Assembly (NCBI GenBank): GCA_045630765.1
Contig: JAZQTM010000078.1
Location: 1 to 10,520, forward strand
Direction: 5' to 3'
Source of the DNA: RGIG3009 sp045630765
GTDB lineage: Bacteria > Bacillota > Clostridia > Oscillospirales > Acutalibacteraceae
DNA: 10,520 nucleotides
Shown here: positions 6,594 through 10,520 of the stretch, one piece after another
Position numbering within the stretch: the first letter of the stretch is position 1
How the letters are laid out: each line of letters begins with the position of its first letter
The notes under the pieces: generated by a model
Seen by the model: only the letters and a program-made list of their open reading frames with translations
What the model was told of the DNA's origin: nothing
Database searches by the model: none
Made by a program: the position numbers and the translations under genes

Positions 6594-7658
6594 ATGGCTG
6601 CAACGAAACCGCTGGTATCCATCATCGTGCCGGTATACGGCGTTGAGCAATATGTCGGCAGATCGATCGAGAGTTTGCAGTCGCAGACCTTTACCGATTG
6701 GGAATGTTTCCTGGTAGATGACGGTACCAAAGACAGAAGCGGTGAGATTTGTGACGAATACGCCGCCAAAGATGATCGCTTGATCGTCATTCATAAGGAA
6801 AACGGCGGCGCGCACACGGCGCGTAACGTCGCCATCGAGCAAGCACGCGGCAAGTATTTCTATTTTATGGATTCCGACGACTGGACCGAGCCGACGATGC
6901 TTGAGGATATGGTCGCCCTCGCCGAGCAGCACGAAGCCGAGCTTGTTATCACCGGCTTTTTCATCGACACCTATTACAGCGACACCGCGTATCTCACGCA
7001 AGAAAACGCGCAACCGCCGCAGACGTTTGCCTCGCGTCGCGAATTCCGCGAAAACGCGTACCGCCTGTTCGATTGCAACTTGCTGTATACGCCGTGGAAC
7101 AAGTTGTATCTCGCCAAATACATACTGGACCATAACATTCGCTTCCCGATCACGTTCTGGGACGATTTCCCGTTCAACTTAAGCGTGCTGCGCGACGTGG
7201 AACGCGTGGTCATCTCCGATAAGAAGTATTACCACTTTATGCGCGCCCGCGCCGAGAGCGAAACGGCAAAATACCGCCCCGAAATGTACGAAAAGCGTGA
7301 GGAAGAACACGGTTGGATGCTCGATCTGTACAAGCATTGGGAGATCGACGACGAGCCGTCCCGCGAGTTTTTGGCACGCCGTTACATTGAACGCGTGGTA
7401 GGTTGTGTGGAGAATATCACCAACCCCGCCTGCACGCTTTCCGGCAAAGAAAAACGCGCCGAGATTCGCCGTATCATCCAAAACCCCCGCGCCAAAGAAG
7501 CGCTTAAAGCCGCGCGGCCGCGTTCAACGATGATGAAGCTGATGCTTCTCCCCATCCGTATGGGTTCCGTTACCCTGACGTTGTGGGAAGGCACCTTTAT
7601 CTCCAACGTCAAGCGCAAGAACACAAAGCTGTTTGCCTCCTTAAAGGCAAACCGCTAA
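6594..7658 (+). CDS. glycosyltransferase family 2 protein
   Basis: The 354-aa protein has a GT-A domain at its N-terminus: PLVSIIVPVYGVEQYV (6-21), nucleotide-binding VDDGTKDRSG (41-50), NGGAHTARN (70-78) and the metal-binding DSDDW (93-97). TFWDDFPF (187-194) probably carries the catalytic base region. It transfers a sugar from an activated nucleotide donor. Residues about 311-332 (TMMKLMLLPIRMGSVTLTLW) form a hydrophobic or amphipathic stretch that could hold it at the membrane. AAGGAAG lies just before ATG 6594. Since it directly follows glf, the donor may be UDP-galactofuranose, making it a candidate galactofuranosyltransferase. That is inference from position: GT2 sequences do not reveal the donor, and wall, capsule or glycolipid acceptors are equally possible. 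Confidence 0.9.
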   Translation: MAATKPLVSIIVPVYGVEQYVGRSIESLQSQTFTDWECFLVDDGTKDRSGEICDEYAAKDDRLIVIHKENGGAHTARNVAIEQARGKYFYFMDSDDWTEPTMLEDMVALAEQHEAELVITGFFIDTYYSDTAYLTQENAQPPQTFASRREFRENAYRLFDCNLLYTPWNKLYLAKYILDHNIRFPITFWDDFPFNLSVLRDVERVVISDKKYYHFMRARAESETAKYRPEMYEKREEEHGWMLDLYKHWEIDDEPSREFLARRYIERVVGCVENITNPACTLSGKEKRAEIRRIIQNPRAKEALKAARPRSTMMKLMLLPIRMGSVTLTLWEGTFISNVKRKNTKLFASLKANR

Positions 7659-7674
7659 CCGCCGAAAAACGATG

Positions 7675-7705
7675 AGCGGGGTGGCAAAACGCCGCCCCGC
7701 TTTTT
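7675..7705 (+). terminator. rho-independent terminator of the DUF1846-glf-GT2 operon
   Basis: An 11-bp GC-rich stem (AGCGGGGTGGC 7675-7685 with 7691-7701, one G-U pair) has loop AAAAC and ends in TTTTT. It starts 17 nt after the glycosyltransferase stop. Confidence 0.9.
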
Positions 7706-7731
7706 ATCTTGATTTGTTGAGGTGACTCGAT

Positions 7732-8445
7732 ATGCTGCTGTACTACATTCGCCACGGCGATCCCATCTACCGACCGGATTCCCTGACGCCTCTCGGCGTA
7801 CGTCAAGCCGAAGCGCTGTCCAACCGACTGTCGCGTTACGGCTTGGACGCGATTTACAGCTCCACCTCCACCCGCGCGATACAAACGGCACACCCCACCT
7901 GCGAACGCTTGGGGATGACACCCACGTTGCTGGATTTTGCGCACGAAGATTATGCGTGGCGGGAGTTTACGATCCCCAAAGACGACGGCAGCGGTCGCTC
8001 GTGGTTGAGCGCTTCTCCCAAAGCCAAAAGCCTGTTTACCACCCCCGAGATCCGCGCATTGGGCGATCGCTGGTACGAACACCCCGACCTGATCGAATAC
8101 CACTACGAAAACGGCATTCACCGCGTCTACGATGCGGCGGACGCGTTTCTCAGCGAATTGGGGTATGACCATCTGCGCTATACGGGCAAATACAAAGTCA
8201 TCAACGGCAATGATAAGCGCATCGCTCTGTTTGCACATTCAGGCTTCGGCGGAGCCTTTTTAAGTTGTCTGTTAGACATTCCGTATCCGCTGTTTTGCAC
8301 GCATTTCGGGATGTGCCATTCGGGGCTGACCGTCATTGAGTTTAATGAACACAACGGATACAGCATTCCGAAAATCTGCACCTATTCGTCGGATTCCCAT
8401 TTGTATCACGAGGACGTACCGCTCTCGAATTCCCCGCTGTATTAA
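7732..8445 (+). CDS. histidine phosphatase family protein (phosphoglycerate mutase-like)
   Basis: The 237-aa protein belongs to the branch-1 histidine phosphatase superfamily. The phospho-accepting motif IRHG is at 6-9 (H8), TPLGVRQAEAL (19-29) and the IYSSTSTRAIQTA segment with Arg48 follow, WREF (76-79) carries the likely acid-base Glu78, and the second catalytic histidine is in FAHSGFGG (167-174, H169). It should therefore hydrolyse or transfer a phosphate in the cytoplasm; the substrate cannot be read from the sequence. An inserted stretch of about 75 residues (85-160) lies between the two halves of the active site. GAGGTGA precedes ATG 7732. It lies only 26 nt past a strong terminator, with no convincing promoter in that space, so it may depend on read-through or on a promoter inside the end of the GT2 gene. 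Confidence 0.87.
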   Translation: MLLYYIRHGDPIYRPDSLTPLGVRQAEALSNRLSRYGLDAIYSSTSTRAIQTAHPTCERLGMTPTLLDFAHEDYAWREFTIPKDDGSGRSWLSASPKAKSLFTTPEIRALGDRWYEHPDLIEYHYENGIHRVYDAADAFLSELGYDHLRYTGKYKVINGNDKRIALFAHSGFGGAFLSCLLDIPYPLFCTHFGMCHSGLTVIEFNEHNGYSIPKICTYSSDSHLYHEDVPLSNSPLY

Positions 8446-8482
8446 CGGCTGATCCAAAGCAAAAACAAATCGTAATAACCCC

Positions 8483-8511
8483 TTGACTTTTTACATAAAA
8501 TCCCGTATGAT
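8483..8511 (+). promoter_or_regulatory. promoter of the tRNA-Leu gene
   Basis: TTGACT (8483-8488), a 17-nt spacer and TATGAT (8506-8511) form a near-consensus sigma-A promoter. Transcription would start about 8518, only a few nt before the mature tRNA 5' end. Confidence 0.88.
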
Positions 8512-8521
8512 ATGTGGGTAC

Positions 8522-8608
8522 GCCGCTGTGGTGGAATAGGCAGACACAAGGGACTTAAAATCCCTCGGGGGCGACTCCGTACCGGTTCAAGTCCGGTCAG
8601 CGGCACCA
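8522..8608 (+). tRNA. tRNA-Leu (anticodon UAA)
   Basis: The 87-nt gene includes an encoded CCA (8606-8608). The acceptor stem GCCGCTG/CAGCGGC pairs perfectly. The anticodon stem AGGGA/TCCCT (8549-8553 with 8561-8565) encloses loop CTTAAAA with anticodon TAA at 8556-8558. A long variable arm (GGGGGCGACTCC), typical of class II tRNAs, is followed by the T arm ACCGGTTCAAGTCCGGT. It reads UUA and UUG codons. The gene is intact although an integrated element starts just downstream. Confidence 0.97.
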
Positions 8609-8612
8609 TGTT

Positions 8613-8654
8613 GAATGTTCATAACGGAATTGACCGTTATGAACATTCTTTTTT
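8613..8654 (+). terminator. rho-independent terminator of tRNA-Leu
   Basis: A perfect 15-bp stem (8613-8627 with 8634-8648, GAATGTTCATAACGG) has a 6-nt loop and is followed by TTTTTT. It begins 4 nt after the CCA end. On the opposite strand no T-run follows, so it would not stop transcripts coming from the recombinase gene. Confidence 0.93.
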
Positions 8655-8670
8655 ATACACATTAGTGTTT

Positions 8671-8696
8671 AGAGTAGGTTTTACCTACTCTTTTTT
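8671..8696 (+). terminator. second hairpin with T-run at the host/element junction
   Basis: AGAGTAGGT (8671-8679) pairs with ACCTACTCT (8683-8691) around a 3-nt loop, and T's continue to 8696. It has terminator form on the plus strand, blocking transcription from the host side into the recombinase gene. It ends 1 nt before the recombinase stop codon. On the minus strand no T-run follows it. It may equally be part of the attachment-site region. Confidence 0.5.
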
Positions 8697-8697
8697 G

Positions 8698-10401
8698 TTA
8701 TGCCGGCAAAGCTTTTGGTATATACGAAACCGCCACACCTTGTCTTGTATCCTTTGTTAAAGGCCGAGATAAAGCACTTTCAGGGATTTCAATATAACCC
8801 ACAAATCGGTAGAATATCACAATCCGTTGAGTTTTATATTTACCTTCGCCTTCGGTTTCGTGGACTTCAATATGGTCAATTAGTTCACGAATTAGCGGTG
8901 CCGTGATGGTTTTCATCTCCATAAATCGCCGAATTGCCGATATAAACATATCCTTATGAAAACCCTTCTTGTCCAACTCGTCAAGCCTCATTTTGAGATT
9001 TATGATTTTCTTTTTAAGTTCCGCTTTCTCGTTTTCGTACTTGTGCGATAGTTCCATGAAGAATGAATCTGTGACTTTACCCGACACATTGTCCTCATAA
9101 AGCCGTTCATAAAGCACGTCAATTTTATTGATTCTTGCTTGGCTCTGTTCTATGGTGGACTTGGTCTGCTTTTGCTCGGTCAACATATCCTTATTCGTTT
9201 TATCGGCAAGGAGCTGAGCAAAACCATCTTGATCGTATCGCAGGAAATCCGCAAGCCGTTGCAGTTCATAGGTTACTACTTCCTCAATCGCATCCGCCCT
9301 CACATAATGCCTTGTTTGGCAAGTACCTCTGTAATCCTTAACGTAGTTTGAGCAACTGAAATAGTGAATGTCTTTATTCTTGGTATTGATGTGAAACCAA
9401 AGTTTACTTTTACAGTCGGCACAATAGAGTAAATCCGCAAACATATTTTTAGGGATTTCTTTTGACTTTGGCGCTCTGCGTTTTGTTGTTTTAGTAAGTT
9501 TCTGCACCTGCTCAAAGGTTTCACGGTCAATAATTGGTTCGTGTACGTCCTTGAACACCATCCATTCCTCTTTGGGCTTTGGTATGCGTTTCTTTTTCTT
9601 AAAGGAGATAGAATAGCTTTTGAAGTTAATGACGTCACCGCAGTATTCTTGCTGAGATAGAATCTTCGCAATGCTTGTTTTGCACCATTTGTAAGGGTTT
9701 GGTTGCTTAATCTTGCCACCTCTCGGTAGTCCTTTGGATTGCCAATAAGCCATTGGAATTAACACCTGCCTTTCTTGTAAAATTCTTGCAATGGTTTCAT
9801 TGCCTTTGCCTTCTAAACACATTTTGAAAACGTCACGCACTACTGCTGCGGCTTCGGGGTCTATGATCCATTTCTTTTTGTTTTCGGGATCCTTCATATA
9901 CCCATAAGGTGGTTGAGATAATGGTTCGCCTGCCATTCCCTTAACGCGATGAGCGGATTTTACTTTTCTGCTAATATCCTTGGCATAAAGCTCATTCATA
10001 AAGTTTCTTAAAGGTGTGAAATCGTTATCCTCTTCGTTGGCACTGTCTACACCATCGTTAATCGCAATAAAGCGTACGTTCTTTTCAGGAAAGTAATGCT
10101 CGGTATAATAACCGACCTGCAGATACTCACGACCGAAGCGGGACATATCCTTTACGATAATGGTTGAAACGTATCCCATTTCAACGTCATCTAAGAGCCG
10201 TTGCATATCCGGTCGGTTGAAGTTTGTGCCGGTGAATCCGTCATCCTCATAGACCTTGATGTTTTTAAAGCCGTTGGTTTTCGCGTATTTAGAAAGCATA
10301 CGTTTTTGATTGGTGATGGAATTACTTTCTTTTTCGGTGCCGTCGTCACGAGAGACGCGACAGTAAAGAGCAGTAATCCCTAATTTTTCATTCGACTGCA
10401 T
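8698..10401 (-). CDS. large serine recombinase (TndX/TnpX-like, with DUF4368-type C-terminus)
   Basis: The 567-aa protein starts at ATG 10401, with AAGGAGG 4 nt upstream. The resolvase catalytic domain covers about residues 9-155: nucleophile Ser17 in YCRVSRDD, YEDDGFTGTNFNRP (51-64), and KDMSRFGRE (84-92) with conserved arginines. The recombinase domain (about 165-300) contains PPYGY and DPEAAAVVRDVF. A zinc ribbon uses Cys327, Cys330, Cys350 and Cys361. A long charged coiled coil follows (about 405-475), as in integrases that control insertion and excision direction. The C-terminal part (about 495-545, APLIRELIDHIEVH) resembles DUF4368. It catalyses site-specific integration and excision of its element through a phosphoserine link, probably helped by an excision factor. 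All catalytic residues I can check are intact, so the element may be mobile. Its AT-rich codon use differs from the host genes. Confidence 0.95.
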   Translation of the reverse strand: MQSNEKLGITALYCRVSRDDGTEKESNSITNQKRMLSKYAKTNGFKNIKVYEDDGFTGTNFNRPDMQRLLDDVEMGYVSTIIVKDMSRFGREYLQVGYYTEHYFPEKNVRFIAINDGVDSANEEDNDFTPLRNFMNELYAKDISRKVKSAHRVKGMAGEPLSQPPYGYMKDPENKKKWIIDPEAAAVVRDVFKMCLEGKGNETIARILQERQVLIPMAYWQSKGLPRGGKIKQPNPYKWCKTSIAKILSQQEYCGDVINFKSYSISFKKKKRIPKPKEEWMVFKDVHEPIIDRETFEQVQKLTKTTKRRAPKSKEIPKNMFADLLYCADCKSKLWFHINTKNKDIHYFSCSNYVKDYRGTCQTRHYVRADAIEEVVTYELQRLADFLRYDQDGFAQLLADKTNKDMLTEQKQTKSTIEQSQARINKIDVLYERLYEDNVSGKVTDSFFMELSHKYENEKAELKKKIINLKMRLDELDKKGFHKDMFISAIRRFMEMKTITAPLIRELIDHIEVHETEGEGKYKTQRIVIFYRFVGYIEIPESALSRPLTKDTRQGVAVSYIPKALPA

Positions 10402-10520
10402 TAGTCCTCCTTCCCGACAGTCGAGCACATATATTCCGTATCAATATTATCTGCTGTTGGCGCATCTGTCCAATCTGTGAAATCGCTTGTAATAACTCTT
10501 GCCATTCGGTCTTTAAGTCC
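10401..10520 (-). CDS. 3' end of an unidentified gene upstream of the recombinase, partial
   Basis: The sequence before the recombinase is open in two frames to the right edge. Frame A ends ...DNIDTEYMCSTVGKED with TAA at 10403-10401, overlapping the recombinase ATG. It uses common AT-rich codons and has an internal ATG at 10505. Frame B reads TEWQELLQAISQIGQMRQQQ and ends at TGA 10390-10388, overlapping the recombinase by 14 nt; it looks like an amphipathic helix but uses several ATA and AGG codons. I favour frame A for its TAATG junction and codon use. I recognise neither product. Only one is likely to be real. Confidence 0.4.
   Translation of the reverse strand, partial: GLKDRMARVITSDFTDWTDAPTADNIDTEYMCSTVGKED
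10402..10412 (-). promoter_or_regulatory. ribosome binding site deciding the recombinase start
   Basis: AAGGAGG (10412-10406) stands 4 nt before ATG 10401. The in-frame GTG at 10428 lies upstream of this site and has none of its own, so it is not used. The preceding frame's TAA overlaps this ATG (TAATG), indicating translational coupling. Confidence 0.7.

Larger units (their letters stand above)
8655..10520. mobile_element. end of an integrated element carrying a large serine recombinase (partial)
   Basis: Base composition drops sharply after the tRNA terminator (21 of 60 G+C in 9001-9060 against 43 of 60 in 5041-5100). The first gene beyond is a large serine recombinase pointing to the junction, as in Tn4451/Tn5397-like and related conjugative elements. 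The boundary should lie between about 8649 and 8697. I cannot fix the attachment site, because serine recombinases use a 2-nt crossover and leave no long direct repeat. The rest of the element lies beyond the right edge. Confidence 0.7.

Noticed and set aside
6522..7133. 203-codon minus-strand open frame, plus a similar one at 7609-8238
   Set aside because: Both are antisense to the GT2, glf or phosphatase genes, which carry intact motifs; their composition is what the complement of those genes predicts.
8522..8608. tRNA-Leu as a truncated or rebuilt attachment site
   Set aside because: All stems, the variable arm and CCA are complete, with promoter and terminator in place; I see no second copy of its 3' end in the window.
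8512..8760. 82-codon plus-strand open frame across the tRNA
   Set aside because: It begins at the tRNA promoter and reads through the tRNA and both hairpins; not a protein gene.
1..10520. CRISPR array or tandem repeats
   Set aside because: No regularly spaced direct repeats were seen on reading through; the only strong repeats are terminator hairpins.

Overview
The window looks like chromosomal DNA from a GC-rich member of the Clostridia (Oscillospiraceae/Ruminococcaceae type), carrying the edge of an integrated mobile element at its right end. The evidence is Gram-positive style Shine-Dalgarno sites (AGGAGG-like), a DUF1846 protein, an ECF sigma factor paired with a membrane-anchored PF09826-type beta-propeller protein, an LCP-like protein and a TndX/TnpX-like large serine recombinase. 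The host part is GC-rich (43 of 60 bases in 5041-5100, counted by eye). The recombinase region is AT-rich (21 of 60 in 9001-9060). No organism can be named from sequence alone.

Left block, minus strand (3826 down to 1). An ECF-type sigma factor gene overlaps by 14 nt the start of a gene for a single-pass membrane protein with a large extracytoplasmic beta-propeller. A 12-bp hairpin terminator closes that unit. Next come a MacB/LolD-type ABC ATPase and, overlapping it by 4 nt, a GTG-started membrane-anchored protein that resembles a degenerate LytR-CpsA-Psr (LCP) domain and runs off the left edge.

Middle block, plus strand (3926 to 7705). A textbook sigma-A promoter (TTGAAA-17-TATACT) drives a DUF1846 protein of unknown function, a UDP-galactopyranose mutase (glf) and a family 2 glycosyltransferase, all tightly spaced and closed by a GC-rich terminator. 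Glf plus GT2 points to galactofuranose in a cell-surface glycan. The promoter lies back-to-back with a plausible promoter for the sigma-factor operon. A histidine-phosphatase family gene follows the terminator with almost no room for its own promoter.

Right block. A complete tRNA-Leu(UAA) with encoded CCA has its own strong promoter and a 15-bp hairpin terminator. Just beyond it base composition drops and a 567-aa large serine recombinase points back toward the tRNA. It is preceded by the 3' end of another reading frame that continues off the right edge. This is best read as the end of an integrative element placed next to, not inside, the tRNA gene.

The candidates for undescribed biology are the sigma factor/beta-propeller pair, the ATPase coupled to a degenerate LCP-like protein, and DUF1846 leading a galactofuranose operon.
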